Notes: generated by a model from the letters alone, not told the origin. A stretch of 64,000 bases of DNA from an uncultured Bacteroidales bacterium (GCA_900320185.1 ONRD01000002.1:1-64000); one strand, 5' to 3'. Shown: positions 8,747 to 18,494, counted from the stretch's first letter. A program made the numbers and translations.

Positions 8747-9064
8747 ATGGAAAAGCTATACTACACTATGGGCCAGACCGCCGAGATCCTGGGAGAGAGT
8801 ACCTCCCTGGTGCGGTTCTGGGCGAACTCATTTTCCAGGTTCATCAATCCGAAGAGGAACGCCAAGGGCAACCGCCTTTTCACCAAGGATGACGTGGAAG
8901 TCCTCAAGCAGATCCACCTCCTCGTCAAGGAGCAGGGGCTCACGCTTGAAGGGGCGGCCCGGAAACTTTCGTCCGAAAGGAAGAAAGTGGATGCCCGCGT
9001 CAAGACCCTGGACAGCCTGAAGGAGATACGCAGGCAGCTTGTCGAAGTCAGGAAGTCGTTATGA
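8747..9064 (+). CDS. MerR-family DNA-binding regulator
   Basis: 105 aa from ATG 8747; a TTG at 8717 would add ten residues and is less likely. The N-terminal MerR winged helix is visible: YYTMGQTAEILGESTSLVRFWANSF, then an RLFTKDDVEVLKQIHLLVKEQGLTLEGA helix typical of the family. No C-terminal effector domain follows beyond a short helix, so it is a minimal MerR of the kind often found next to cell-wall and NIF3 genes in Bacteroidales. It overlaps the next gene by 4 nt. Confidence 0.85.
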   Translation: MEKLYYTMGQTAEILGESTSLVRFWANSFSRFINPKRNAKGNRLFTKDDVEVLKQIHLLVKEQGLTLEGAARKLSSERKKVDARVKTLDSLKEIRRQLVEVRKSL

Positions 9065-9840
9065 GGGTACGCGACATCGCTGCCGCCGTCGAGGAGTTCG
9101 CTCCCCTCGGCATCCAGGAGGGCTGGGACAACAGCGGCCTGTGCGTAGGCTCTCCCGACGATGAAGTCCACGGGGTCCTGCTGGGCTTTGACTGCACTCC
9201 GGAGCTGGTCGATGAGGCCATAGGGTGCGGCGCCGACATGGTAGTGACCCACCATCCCCTGATCTTCGGAGGGATCAAGAAGGTCTCCCCGGACGATCCC
9301 GTGGGACTGGCCTTGATGAAGGCCGTGAGGGCCGGCGTTGCCGTCTATGCGGCGCACACCAACGCGGACAAGGTCCTCGGCGGCGTCAGCGGGGCGATGG
9401 CCAGACGCCTGGGACTTCTGGACATCGAGATCCTGGACAAGGAAGGCGACCTTACCGGCCTTGGCGCCGCCGGCAACCTGCCCGAGCCCATGGACAGCCG
9501 TTCTTTCATCGAATATGTGAAGTCGCGCTTCTCCCTGGGAGCAGTCCGTTGCTCGCGCCCCCTGGACAGCCTCGTCCGGCGCGTTGCGATGTGCGGAGGA
9601 TCCGGAAGCTCCCTCATCGGGAAGGCCATGGAATCGGGTGCGCAGGCCTACATCTGCGGGGATATTTCCTACCACCATTTCTTCACTCCTAATAACTTCA
9701 TGGTCATGGACATAGGCCATTTCGAGGGAGAAGTGGAGATTGTATCCATTTTATTTTCTCTGTTAAGGAAAAAATTTCCTACCTTTGCAGTCCGTACCAG
9801 CTCCAGGCTGGCGGCAAGTAACCCTGTATATTATTTTTAG
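9061..9840 (+). CDS. NIF3-like dinuclear metal protein
   Basis: 259 aa, a typical length for the shorter NIF3/YbgI form. Family motifs are GWDNSGLCVG, VVTHHPLIFGG with the metal-binding histidines, AAHTNAD, and ICGDISYHH plus DIGHFEGE in the C-terminal half. The family is annotated as a GTP cyclohydrolase I type 2 homologue, but its cellular role is not firmly known. It sits between the MerR gene and the zinc-ribbon gene. Confidence 0.9.
   Translation: MRVRDIAAAVEEFAPLGIQEGWDNSGLCVGSPDDEVHGVLLGFDCTPELVDEAIGCGADMVVTHHPLIFGGIKKVSPDDPVGLALMKAVRAGVAVYAAHTNADKVLGGVSGAMARRLGLLDIEILDKEGDLTGLGAAGNLPEPMDSRSFIEYVKSRFSLGAVRCSRPLDSLVRRVAMCGGSGSSLIGKAMESGAQAYICGDISYHHFFTPNNFMVMDIGHFEGEVEIVSILFSLLRKKFPTFAVRTSSRLAASNPVYYF
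9780..9787 (+). promoter_or_regulatory. Possible internal -7 box before the zinc-ribbon gene
   Basis: TACCTTTG matches TAnnTTTG inside the 3' end of the NIF3 gene, 62 bases before the next start codon. It sits in a locally AT-rich patch, unlike the surrounding coding DNA. Confidence 0.35.
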
Positions 9841-9849
9841 ACAGCTGAT

Positions 9850-10662
9850 ATGGCAACCAAGAAAATCAAGAAAGTCGAAACACCGATAGACCAGAGGGAA
9901 ACCTTCGTCTCCCTCCAGAAGAACTTCGCAGATTCCCCCCTCAGCGTCGAGGAGAAGCTCAAGACCCTCTACGCCCTGCAGGAGGCCGACTCGGCCATTG
10001 ACAAGATCGTCCAGCTCAGGGGTGAGCTGCCTTCGGAGGTCGAGGCCCTCGAGGAGGAGATCGCTGACCTGAAGGCCAGGCAGGCGCAGTTCACAGCCGT
10101 AATAGATGCCTACAACCAGACCATAGCGGACAACAAGCAGAACATCATCGACTGCGACGCCCAGATTGAGAAATACCAGCAGCAGCTCAACGATGTCGCC
10201 AACAGCCGCGAGTACGACTCCATCAACAAGGAAATCGAGAACCAGGACCTTCTCCGCCAGATAGCGCAGAAGACCATCATGGACACCAGGGTTGCCATCA
10301 CTCGCAAGAAGGAGGACATCGAGGTCATCAAGGACAGGATCGCCATCAGGAACGAGGACCTTGCCGCCAAGAAGGAAGAACTGGCCACCATAGTCGAATC
10401 CACCGCCAAGGAGGAGAAGAAGCTCGAGGCCGTCCGCGATGAGTGCGCCAAGAAGATCGACGCCCGTACCATGAGCGCATATGACCGTATCCGCGCAAGC
10501 GTGCACAACCATCTTGCAGTTGTCTCCGTCTACAACGGCGACTCCTGTGGTGGCTGCTTCAACACAATCACTCCCCAGCGTCTCGTGGACATCGCTTCCA
10601 ACAGCAAGCTCATCATCTGCGAACACTGCGGCAGGATCATCGTCAATCCGCATTTCGAGTAG
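9850..10662 (+). CDS. Coiled-coil protein with C-terminal zinc ribbon (CT398-like)
   Basis: 270 aa. Residues of about 30-215 are charged and heptad-like (long runs of E, K, A, I), forming an antiparallel coiled coil. The C-terminus carries CGGCFN and CEHCGR, a four-cysteine zinc ribbon. The family (C4-type zinc ribbon, CT398) is linked to secretion and flagellar ATPases in some bacteria, but no such genes are here, so the role is open. In Bacteroidales it commonly pairs with NIF3, as here. Confidence 0.85.
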   Translation: MATKKIKKVETPIDQRETFVSLQKNFADSPLSVEEKLKTLYALQEADSAIDKIVQLRGELPSEVEALEEEIADLKARQAQFTAVIDAYNQTIADNKQNIIDCDAQIEKYQQQLNDVANSREYDSINKEIENQDLLRQIAQKTIMDTRVAITRKKEDIEVIKDRIAIRNEDLAAKKEELATIVESTAKEEKKLEAVRDECAKKIDARTMSAYDRIRASVHNHLAVVSVYNGDSCGGCFNTITPQRLVDIASNSKLIICEHCGRIIVNPHFE

Positions 10663-10680
10663 GAAACAACAACCCCAAAC

Positions 10681-12153
10681 ATGCCTGACCAGCCAAAGTA
10701 CAAAAGGAAAAAGGCTCAGTCAGTCGATCTGGAAACACTCGGGCTTGAGATGGGAAACAAACCGCCTCAAGCTCTTGATGTCGAAGAGGCTGTCCTTGGA
10801 GCCATGCTCATCGAACCTTCATCCGTCGACATGGCGCTTGAAGAGCTTACCGCGAGCAGTTTCTACGATCCCAAGCACAGGATGATCTTCGAAGCCATGT
10901 CGGAGCTCGTGACTTCGCATGTCTCCGTGGACATAGTGACTGTCAGCGCCAAACTGCGCGAGAATGGCAACCTGGAGGTAGTCGGAGGCCCTGTAGCCCT
11001 TGCGGACCTGTCCGAGAAGGTCGGCGCCGCAGCCCACCTGGAGTATTATGTGAAGATCCTGAAGCAGAAGACGATCCAGAGGGATCTGATCACCGCCGCC
11101 GGGGAGATCCTCAGGGATGCCTACGACGACTCCGTCAAGGTGGACTACCTGATCGACACCGCCCAGTCCAAGGTTTACGACGCCATCCAGAGCAACCTCA
11201 GGAAGGATGTCCAGGACGTGGGCTCTGTCATCAACGATGCCATGAAGCTGATCGAGAAGAACCAGAAGTCTTCGGGGATGAGCGGAGTGCCTTCAGGTTT
11301 CCCGTCACTTGACAGGGTGACCCGCGGATGGCAGCCTTCGGACCTGATAATCCTTGCTGCAAGGCCTTCGGTCGGTAAGACGGCATTCGCCCTCAACCTG
11401 GCGAGGAACGCGGCGGTGGACCGCAACATGCCCGTCGCTGTTTTCTCCCTGGAGATGTCTGCCCTCCAGTTGGTCATGCGCCTGATGACTACCGAGTCCG
11501 GTTTCAGTGCCGACAAGCTCAAGGGAGGCTCTCCGATCCAGCCCTACGAATGGCCGGAGCTCGAACAAAGGATCGCCGCCCTGTCCAAGGCGCCCCTCTA
11601 CATCGACGACACCCCGAGCCTTCCCCTGATGGAATTCAGGACGAAGGTAAAGCGTCTGGTCAAGTCCAAGGGGGTGCGTCTCGTCATAGTCGACTACCTC
11701 CAGCTGATGCAGGGCCCTGCCGAGCTCCGCGGACTCCGCGAGCAGGAGGTCGCCGCCATATCGAGAACCCTCAAGGCGACCGCCAAGGAACTGAACATCC
11801 CTATCATTGCGCTGTCGCAGCTGTCCAGGAACGCCGTCCAGAGGACGGGAGGCACGGGGAAACCCCAGCTCAGCGACCTTCGCGAGTCCGGTTCCATCGA
11901 GCAGGATGCCGACATGGTGATATTCATCCATCGTCCGGACTACCTGGGGCTCGGCGAGTCGCCCGACGGGAAGGAAGCGACCCAGATCATAATCGCCAAG
12001 CACCGCAACGGCGAAGTGTGCGACATCGAGATGCGTTTCAAGGCCGAGCAGGTCAAGTTCATCGAGCCCGGGGAGAGCCTCACCGCGCAGGCTGAATCGA
12101 TGGGCACGGAATCTGCAATGAACAGCGAGTTCGACCAAAACACCGAATTCTGA
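10681..12153 (+). CDS. dnaB: Replicative DNA helicase DnaB
   Basis: 490 aa, full length. The N-terminal primase-interacting domain begins at PPQALDVEEAVLGAMLIEP. The RecA-like domain has Walker A ARPSVGKTAFALNLA at about 225, Walker B VIVDYLQLM at about 340 and the arginine-finger region DLRESGSIEQDADMV. No intein is present. It unwinds DNA at the fork. It ends by sharing one base with the next gene's ATG. Confidence 0.97.
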   Translation: MPDQPKYKRKKAQSVDLETLGLEMGNKPPQALDVEEAVLGAMLIEPSSVDMALEELTASSFYDPKHRMIFEAMSELVTSHVSVDIVTVSAKLRENGNLEVVGGPVALADLSEKVGAAAHLEYYVKILKQKTIQRDLITAAGEILRDAYDDSVKVDYLIDTAQSKVYDAIQSNLRKDVQDVGSVINDAMKLIEKNQKSSGMSGVPSGFPSLDRVTRGWQPSDLIILAARPSVGKTAFALNLARNAAVDRNMPVAVFSLEMSALQLVMRLMTTESGFSADKLKGGSPIQPYEWPELEQRIAALSKAPLYIDDTPSLPLMEFRTKVKRLVKSKGVRLVIVDYLQLMQGPAELRGLREQEVAAISRTLKATAKELNIPIIALSQLSRNAVQRTGGTGKPQLSDLRESGSIEQDADMVIFIHRPDYLGLGESPDGKEATQIIIAKHRNGEVCDIEMRFKAEQVKFIEPGESLTAQAESMGTESAMNSEFDQNTEF

Positions 12154-12986
12154 TGAAAAGCTACAGACTTTCCTGCCTTCTGGCTTCACTGCTCCTCCTT
12201 CCGGCCCTGCCAACCGCTGCACAGAAGTGCGTCCCCCTGAAGGATCGTTCCGAGAACAACCTGGTTTTCAAGGGTGGGGAGAAGATAGTGTTCACCCTGC
12301 ACTACAAGTGGGGCGTGGTGGATGCCGACGTGGCGACGGCCACGGTCAGGCTTGACACTACGGTGATCAATGGCAAGAAGGTTTTCCACGGATCGCTCCG
12401 CGGAAACACCCAGAAGATCTACCAGAAGATATTCACGGTCAAGGAAGATTTCGACACCTGGTTCACGCGGGAAGGGCTCAGGCCCGTCAAGGCGACCAGG
12501 AGCTGCAAGGAGGGCAACTATGTCTGTACCAACCTCTACTACTACAGGGACAAATACATCGACGCGAAGATAAACAGTTCGAAGAGGGGCGAGTTTACGG
12601 TCAACCTCCCGCTGGATGACTGTACTTATGACATCCCGCTTCTTTTCTACATTATCAGGAACATGGACGACGGCAGCCTCAGGCCGGGCGGCCGCTATCC
12701 CATGACCTACGCCTGCGACCACCATGTAAAGACCCTTCAGTTCACCTACATCGGCAAGGAGAACAGGAAGGTCCCCGGGGTCGGGACCGTAAGGTGCCGC
12801 AAGTTCGCTTTCGAAGTGGCCAAGGGAGAACTGTTCTCCGGGGATTCGGACCTCTACATCTGGCTCTCCGACGACGGGAATAGGATTCCGGTCTGGTTCT
12901 CGGCGCCCCTGAAAGTCGGGCAGGTCCAGGGCAGGCTGAAGTCCTGGGACAACCTGAAGAACCCTTTCTCATCCATCATCAAATAA
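12153..12986 (+). CDS. Exported DUF3108-family protein
   Basis: 277 aa with an N-terminal signal peptide (LLASLLLLPALPTAAQ, likely cleavage near residue 23). The body is beta-rich and includes GEKIVFTLHYKWGVVDADVA, typical of DUF3108 periplasmic proteins. The function is unknown. It overlaps dnaB by one base and rseC by one base, so it is cotranscribed with both. Confidence 0.75.
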   Translation: MKSYRLSCLLASLLLLPALPTAAQKCVPLKDRSENNLVFKGGEKIVFTLHYKWGVVDADVATATVRLDTTVINGKKVFHGSLRGNTQKIYQKIFTVKEDFDTWFTREGLRPVKATRSCKEGNYVCTNLYYYRDKYIDAKINSSKRGEFTVNLPLDDCTYDIPLLFYIIRNMDDGSLRPGGRYPMTYACDHHVKTLQFTYIGKENRKVPGVGTVRCRKFAFEVAKGELFSGDSDLYIWLSDDGNRIPVWFSAPLKVGQVQGRLKSWDNLKNPFSSIIK

Positions 12987-13414
12987 TGGCGTCCAAGGAG
13001 ATTTCGCACAAAGGTAAGGTCCTTTCCTCATGTGACGGAGTGGTCTCGGTGGAGATTACGTCCTCGTCGGCTTGTGCCTCCTGCCATGCTTCCGGGCTCT
13101 GCGGCCTGGGCGAATCGGTGCGGAAGACGGTCGATGTGCGGGACTCCGGACATTACCTGCCGGGCCAGGAGGTGGAAGTCTGCCTTGCCCACAGGATGGG
13201 ACTCAAGGCCGTGTTCCTTTCCTACGTCATCCCGGTGATCGTTTTAATTGTTTTAATACTATCTTTGTCTGCGGCGGGTGTTTCCGAACTGGCGGCCGGT
13301 TTGCTGACCATTGCGGGAATCGCCGTTTACTATATGGTACTCTGGCTTTTCAGGGATTCCCTGAAGAAGGAGTATGTGTTTTACATCAAGAATCAGCTAT
13401 ACGACAGCTTATGA
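12986..13414 (+). CDS. rseC: RseC/SoxR-reducing-type membrane protein
   Basis: 142 aa. The N-terminal domain carries cysteines in CASCHASGLCGLG, followed by two membrane segments at about 75-118. RseC-type proteins sit before rnf genes in many genomes and are thought to influence the redox state of Rnf partners. The stop overlaps the rnfB start (ATGA). Confidence 0.85.
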   Translation: MASKEISHKGKVLSSCDGVVSVEITSSSACASCHASGLCGLGESVRKTVDVRDSGHYLPGQEVEVCLAHRMGLKAVFLSYVIPVIVLIVLILSLSAAGVSELAAGLLTIAGIAVYYMVLWLFRDSLKKEYVFYIKNQLYDSL

Positions 13415-14316
13415 CTACAGTAATCTGGACAGTTGCCATCATCACATGCCTGGGACTGCTGCTGGCCTTGCTCCTTTACCTTGTCGCCCAGAGGTTCAAG
13501 GTTGAGGAGGATCCGCGCATCGAACAGGTGGAGAAGGCCATGCCCGGTGCCAACTGCGGCGGTTGCGGATTCGCAGGCTGCCATGCGTTCGCGGAATCCG
13601 TCGTGAAGGCATCCGGCCTCGACAGCCATTTCTGCCCCGTCGGAGGCAACGAAACCATGAAGGCGGTCGCCGCCATCCTTGGCGTCGAAGTCAAGGAGAA
13701 GGCCCCCGAGGTGGCGGTGGTGCGGTGCAACGGGACCTGTGAAGCCAGGCCAAGGACCAATGAATACAATGGAGCCCCTTCCTGCAAGGTGAAGGCTTCC
13801 CTCTATGCCGGGGACACCGGCTGCCAGTTCGGTTGCCTCGGTTGCGGAGACTGCGTCGCCGCCTGCAAGTTCGGTGCGATCGCGATGGATCCTGCTACCG
13901 GCCTGCCGGTGGTGGACCAGGAGAAGTGTACGGCATGCGGAGCCTGCGCCAAGGCCTGCCCCAAGCATATCATCGAGATCCGGGCGAAGGGACCGCGCGG
14001 GATGAGGTTGTTCGTCTCCTGCGTCAACAAGGACAAGGGACCATCCGTCAGGAAGGCTTGTGCATCTGCCTGCATAGGCTGTGGAATATGCGCGAAGACC
14101 TGCTCTCACGGTGCGGTCACAGTGGAAGGCAATGTCGCATGGATCGATCCTGCAAAGTGCAAGCTTTGCCGGGAATGCGAGGCGATGTGCCCTACCGGGG
14201 CCATCCATGCGGTGAACTTCCCCAAGCCCCTTGACAGGGAAGCTGTCAAGGCCAGGGTGCTCGAACGCCAGAAGAAAGCTCGTGAAAATGCAAAGAAGGA
14301 GGAGAACAATGGCTAG
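13411..14316 (+). CDS. rnfB: Rnf complex iron-sulfur subunit B
   Basis: 301 aa from ATG 13411. One N-terminal membrane segment (IITCLGLLLALLLYLVAQ) is followed by the four-cysteine cluster domain ANCGGCGFAGCHAF and then four CxxCxxC-type ferredoxin motifs (CLGCGDCVAAC, CTACGACAKAC, CIGCGICAKTC, CKLCRECEAMC). It carries electrons between ferredoxin and the membrane part of Rnf, a ferredoxin:NAD+ oxidoreductase that pumps ions. It overlaps rnfC by 8 nt. Confidence 0.96.
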   Translation: MTTVIWTVAIITCLGLLLALLLYLVAQRFKVEEDPRIEQVEKAMPGANCGGCGFAGCHAFAESVVKASGLDSHFCPVGGNETMKAVAAILGVEVKEKAPEVAVVRCNGTCEARPRTNEYNGAPSCKVKASLYAGDTGCQFGCLGCGDCVAACKFGAIAMDPATGLPVVDQEKCTACGACAKACPKHIIEIRAKGPRGMRLFVSCVNKDKGPSVRKACASACIGCGICAKTCSHGAVTVEGNVAWIDPAKCKLCRECEAMCPTGAIHAVNFPKPLDREAVKARVLERQKKARENAKKEENNG

Positions 14317-15706
14317 AAGGACATTCTCAATAGGAGGCGTGCATCCGGATGATGCGAAGATCTCCCGTGCTTGCAAGTTGGAAGTGCTCCCGACTCCGCC
14401 GGTGGTCTGGATCGGCCTGTCACAGCACATAGGCGCTCCCGCGAAGCCCGTGGTGGCTGTCGGGGACAAGGTAAAGGTCGGCCAGCCTGTCGCCGAACCC
14501 GGCGGCTTCATGTCTGCATTCATCCATTCTTCCGTCAGCGGGACAGTCAAGTCCATCGGGCCCCGCAAGGACCTGTCCGGCAACGTGCAGACCTACATTG
14601 AAATCGAAGTCGAAGGAGACGAGTGGGCCGAGGGTATCGACCGTTCGGACACGCTCGTGACGGATATCCCAGAGGATCCGAAGCTGATAATCGAGAAGAT
14701 CCGGCTCGGAGGCGTAGTCGGCCTTGGAGGTGCCACCTTCCCCACGCACGTGAAGCTCAGCCCGCCTCCCGGCAAGAAGTGCGAGATGCTGATAATCAAC
14801 GGATGCGAGTGCGAACCTTACCTTACATCCGACTTCAGGACCCTCCTGGAGAAAGGAGAGCAGGTGGTTGTGGGTACTGCCCTGATCAAACAGGCTCTCG
14901 GGGTCGAGAAGGCTACCATCGCCATAGAGGACAACAAGCTTGAAGCGGTCGAGAACATCCATAGGATCCTCAGTACCCTCAAGGCGAAGTCTCCCAAATA
15001 TTTCGGAATAGAAGTCATGCCCCTCATGAAGAAATATCCGGAAGGAGGGGAGAAGCAGCTCATAGATGCAGTCATGCACCGTCAGGTCAAGTCGGGTGGG
15101 CTGCCCATAGATGTCGGAGCCGTTGTCCAGAATGTCTGTACCGCCCTGGCAGTGTACGAGGCCGTGCAGAAGAACAAGCCCTTGATCGACAACTCGGTGA
15201 CGGTGACCGGAGAATGCTTCCCCCGTCAGGCGAACGTCCTGGTCAGGGTCGGGACACCCCTGCGTTACATCATCGACAGCCTTGGAGGCATGCCCGCGGA
15301 TGCCGCGAAGGTGGTCAGCGGCGGCCCGATGATGGGGAAGGCGATAGCCAACCTGGATGCTCCCACCCTCAAAGGTACCGGAGCCCTTCTTTTCCTTACC
15401 GAGAAGCAGACCCGAAGGATGCCCGAGACCAACTGCATACGTTGCGGAAAGTGCTCGGATGCCTGTCCGATGGGGTTGGAGCCCTTCCTCCTGGTCCGGC
15501 TTGCCAGGTCCGGCGACACCGAGTCCCTGGAGAGCAACGCCGTCCAGGACTGCATCATGTGCGGTTGCTGCCTGTATTCCTGCCCTGCAGGGATTCCGCT
15601 TCTTGACGAGATCAGTTCCGCAAGGGGCCAGGTTCTTGGAATAATAAAGGCTCGCGCGGCGGCTGCCAAGGCTGCGGCTGAAGCTGTAAAAGCAAAGACT
15701 GAGTAG
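14309..15706 (+). CDS. rnfC: Rnf complex NADH-binding subunit C
   Basis: 465 aa from ATG 14309. The N-terminal part has GGVHPDDAKISRA and the barrel-sandwich segment GTVKSIGPRKD. The Rossmann-like FMN/NAD region includes GGATFPTHVKL and NGCECEPYL. Two ferredoxin motifs, CIRCGKCSDACP and CIMCGCCLYSCP, lie near the C-terminus. The protein ends in an alanine-rich tail (AAAAKAAAEAVKAK). It forms the NAD-reactive site of the complex. Confidence 0.96.
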   Translation: MARRTFSIGGVHPDDAKISRACKLEVLPTPPVVWIGLSQHIGAPAKPVVAVGDKVKVGQPVAEPGGFMSAFIHSSVSGTVKSIGPRKDLSGNVQTYIEIEVEGDEWAEGIDRSDTLVTDIPEDPKLIIEKIRLGGVVGLGGATFPTHVKLSPPPGKKCEMLIINGCECEPYLTSDFRTLLEKGEQVVVGTALIKQALGVEKATIAIEDNKLEAVENIHRILSTLKAKSPKYFGIEVMPLMKKYPEGGEKQLIDAVMHRQVKSGGLPIDVGAVVQNVCTALAVYEAVQKNKPLIDNSVTVTGECFPRQANVLVRVGTPLRYIIDSLGGMPADAAKVVSGGPMMGKAIANLDAPTLKGTGALLFLTEKQTRRMPETNCIRCGKCSDACPMGLEPFLLVRLARSGDTESLESNAVQDCIMCGCCLYSCPAGIPLLDEISSARGQVLGIIKARAAAAKAAAEAVKAKTE

Positions 15707-15709
15707 ATT

Positions 15710-16681
15710 ATGGACAAATTGTTGGTTTCACCCAATCCGCACCTGCATTCGAAGACCACCACGAAGGTCCTGATGCGGGACGTCGTGATCGCACTGATGC
15801 CCGCAGTCATAGTTTCCGTAGTGTTCTACGGGTGGAAGGAACTGCTTGTACTTGCAGTCAGCGTCCTCTCCTGCGTGCTTGTCGAATGGGCGGTCACAAG
15901 ATACATGCTCAAGAAGCCGTCCACCATCGGCGACCTTTCGGCCGTGGTTACCGGAATCCTCCTGGCGCTCAACCTGCCTTACACCACCCCCTGGTGGATC
16001 GTGTTCATCGGCGCGGTCGTCGCGGTGGGTGTCGCGAAGATGACTTTCGGAGGCCTCGGGCAGAATGTTTTCAATCCAGCCCTTGTCGGCCGTGTCTTCC
16101 TCCTGATCTCCTTCCCGGCAGCCATGACCCATTGGGAGATTCCCAAGGGCCTCTTCGGAGTCGATGCCGTCAGCGGTGCGACACCCCTGGGATTCATCAA
16201 TGAAGGCGGAACGGTGGCTGAGTACCTCTCGTCGAGCGGAATGTCGTACTCCCAGATGCTGTTCGCGAACATAGGCGGGTCCGCCGGCGAGGCCTGCGCC
16301 CTGGCTATTCTTGCAGGCTTTGTCTATCTGCTTGTCCGCAAGGTCATAAAGCCTTGGATCACGCTTTCCATCCTGGGCACCGTGGTACTGGTCTCCGGGG
16401 TGTTCCATCTGGCTGACCCCGCGTCTTTCACGGATCCTCTGTTCAACATCCTGACCGGTGGAATGCTTCTTGGTTCGTGCTTCATGGCAACCGACTATGT
16501 GACGAGCCCTATGACAACGAAGGGAGGTATTGTCTTCGGAGTGGGAATCGGTTTCATTACGCTGATGATCAGATATTTCGGATCGTACCCGGAAGGAATG
16601 AGCTTCGCTATCCTCATCATGAATTCCACGGTTCCGCTCCTGGACAGGTTGTTCCACAGGAAAAAATACGGGAGGAATTGA
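15710..16681 (+). CDS. rnfD: Rnf complex membrane subunit D
   Basis: 323 aa with about nine hydrophobic segments. SGATPLGF at about residue 157 is the covalent FMN attachment site (threonine). It starts three bases after rnfC and ends one base before rnfG. It is part of the ion-translocating membrane core. Confidence 0.96.
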   Translation: MDKLLVSPNPHLHSKTTTKVLMRDVVIALMPAVIVSVVFYGWKELLVLAVSVLSCVLVEWAVTRYMLKKPSTIGDLSAVVTGILLALNLPYTTPWWIVFIGAVVAVGVAKMTFGGLGQNVFNPALVGRVFLLISFPAAMTHWEIPKGLFGVDAVSGATPLGFINEGGTVAEYLSSSGMSYSQMLFANIGGSAGEACALAILAGFVYLLVRKVIKPWITLSILGTVVLVSGVFHLADPASFTDPLFNILTGGMLLGSCFMATDYVTSPMTTKGGIVFGVGIGFITLMIRYFGSYPEGMSFAILIMNSTVPLLDRLFHRKKYGRN

Positions 16682-16682
16682 C

Positions 16683-17246
16683 ATGGCAGCAAAATCGAAC
16701 CTTACCAACATGGTGGTGTGCCTGTCTCTGGTGTGCCTTGTCTGCTCGGCACTGCTGGGAGGGATGTACACCCTGACCAAGGACCCCATCGCCAAGGCGA
16801 ACGAGCAGATCCTCAAGGCTACGATCGGGGAGGTGCTTCCCGAGGGAGGCACCCTTTCGGATGCCATGCCCGTCGAGGTGGGCGGCCAGCCTTCGGAGTA
16901 CTATGTGAGTACCGTGGACGGCAATCCGGCCGCCTATGCAATCAAGTCCTCGGCCATCGGTTTCGGCGGCTCCCTGGTCCTGATGGTCGGTCTCACCCCG
17001 GACGGGCGGATATTCAATACATCCGTCCTGTCCCACAGCGAGACTCCCGGACTCGGGGCCAAGTGCAAGACTGACGAGGGTTTCATGGGCCAGTTCAGGG
17101 GATTCGACCCCTCGCAGAAGATCCTGTCCGTAAAGAAAGACGGTGGCGACGTAGACGCCATCACCGCCTCTACCATCACATCCAGGGCCTATGCCCTTGC
17201 CGTGAAGAACGCCGTCGAGGCTTTTGCAACAATCCAAGGAGAATAG
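16683..17246 (+). CDS. rnfG: Rnf complex FMN-carrying subunit G
   Basis: 187 aa. One N-terminal membrane segment (MVVCLSLVCLVCSALLGGMY) is followed by a periplasmic FMN-binding domain. The covalent flavin site is the DAITASTITS segment near residue 160; GLTPDGRI and HSETPGLGAK are family signatures. Confidence 0.95.
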   Translation: MAAKSNLTNMVVCLSLVCLVCSALLGGMYTLTKDPIAKANEQILKATIGEVLPEGGTLSDAMPVEVGGQPSEYYVSTVDGNPAAYAIKSSAIGFGGSLVLMVGLTPDGRIFNTSVLSHSETPGLGAKCKTDEGFMGQFRGFDPSQKILSVKKDGGDVDAITASTITSRAYALAVKNAVEAFATIQGE

Positions 17247-17249
17247 ACC

Positions 17250-17840
17250 ATGGGCAACAACAGACTGAAGATTTTGACAAAGGGTTTCTTCAAGGAGAAT
17301 CCCATATTCGTGCTGCTGCTGGGCATGTGCCCTACGCTGGCTACCACTACATCGGCCGTCAACGGCCTGAGCATGGGCCTTGCTACCCTGTTCGTGCTTG
17401 TCCTCTCCAACATAGTGATATCAGCCATAGCACCTGCGGTGCCTGACAAGGTGCATATCCCTGCCTACATCGTCGTGATCGCCACTTTCGTGACGATACT
17501 CCAGTTCGCGATGCAGGCCTATACCCCCGAGATGTACAAGACCCTGGGACTGTTCATCCCCCTGATCGTCGTTAACTGCATCGTGCTTGGCCGCGCTGAG
17601 GCGTTCGCAAGCAAGAACGGCATACTGGATTCAGCCTTGGACGGTCTTGGGATCGGACTCGGATTCACTCTTTCGCTTACCGTCCTTGGCATGGTCAGGG
17701 AGATTCTGGGAAGCGGTTCCGTCTTCGGGTGGAAGTTCCTTCCCGGTGACGGAATGCTGGTCTTCATCATGGCTCCCGGCGCTTTCATCGCCTTGGGCTA
17801 TCTGATGGTTCTGTTCAACAAGATCGCAAAAAAGGACTAG
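17250..17840 (+). CDS. rnfE: Rnf complex membrane subunit E
   Basis: 196 aa, an all-helical membrane protein of about six segments with PTLATTTSAVNGLSMGLA and NCIVLGRAEAFASKN, the signature of the RnfE/NqrD family. It pairs with RnfA in an inverted arrangement in the membrane. It lies three bases after rnfG. Confidence 0.96.
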   Translation: MGNNRLKILTKGFFKENPIFVLLLGMCPTLATTTSAVNGLSMGLATLFVLVLSNIVISAIAPAVPDKVHIPAYIVVIATFVTILQFAMQAYTPEMYKTLGLFIPLIVVNCIVLGRAEAFASKNGILDSALDGLGIGLGFTLSLTVLGMVREILGSGSVFGWKFLPGDGMLVFIMAPGAFIALGYLMVLFNKIAKKD

Positions 17841-17843
17841 GCT

Positions 17844-18446
17844 ATGGAATATTTCCTCATAATCATCTCGGCGATATTCGTCAATAACGTAATGCTGGCC
17901 CAGTTCCTGGGCACCTGCCCCTTCCTGGGGGTTTCCAACAAGATCTCCACTGCGACTGGGATGGCGGGGGCCGTGGTCTTCGTCATCACCCTGGCCACGC
18001 TTGTCACATACCTGATCAACAAGTACCTGCTGGTGGCCTTCGGCCTGGAATTCCTCCAGACCATCGCTTTCATCCTGGTGATCGCAGCCCTGGTCCAGAT
18101 GGTGGAGATCGTCCTCAAGAAGATAAGCCCTTCCCTCTATCAGGCCCTGGGAATATACCTTCCGCTGATCACCACCAACTGCGCCGTCCTCGGCGTGGCC
18201 TTGAGCGTCGTCACCAAGGAGTTCACTTTCGGCGGAGGCGCCGCCCATGCACTCAATCTTGGGGAATCCGTGGTCTATGCCTTTGCGACGGCTGTAGGTT
18301 ACGGCATGGCCCTTATCCTTTTCGCCGGCCTGCGCGAGCATCTCGAAAGGAATTCCGTCCCGGAGGCTTTCAAGGGGGTGCCTATCGCCCTTGTCACCTG
18401 TGGGATCCTTGCGATGGCTTTCATGGGATTCTCCGGTCTTGTATAG
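17844..18446 (+). CDS. rnfA: Rnf complex membrane subunit A
   Basis: 200 aa with about six membrane segments; NNVMLAQFLGTCPFLGVS and TTNCAVLGVAL mark the RnfA/NqrE family. It is the last gene of the rnf operon, completing B-C-D-G-E-A. No intrinsic terminator follows directly, and the small barrel gene starts 48 bases on. Confidence 0.96.
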   Translation: MEYFLIIISAIFVNNVMLAQFLGTCPFLGVSNKISTATGMAGAVVFVITLATLVTYLINKYLLVAFGLEFLQTIAFILVIAALVQMVEIVLKKISPSLYQALGIYLPLITTNCAVLGVALSVVTKEFTFGGGAAHALNLGESVVYAFATAVGYGMALILFAGLREHLERNSVPEAFKGVPIALVTCGILAMAFMGFSGLV

Positions 18447-18494
18447 TTTTTGCAAGTAAGAGCATCCGATAATTTGTTTCTTAAAATCTGGATT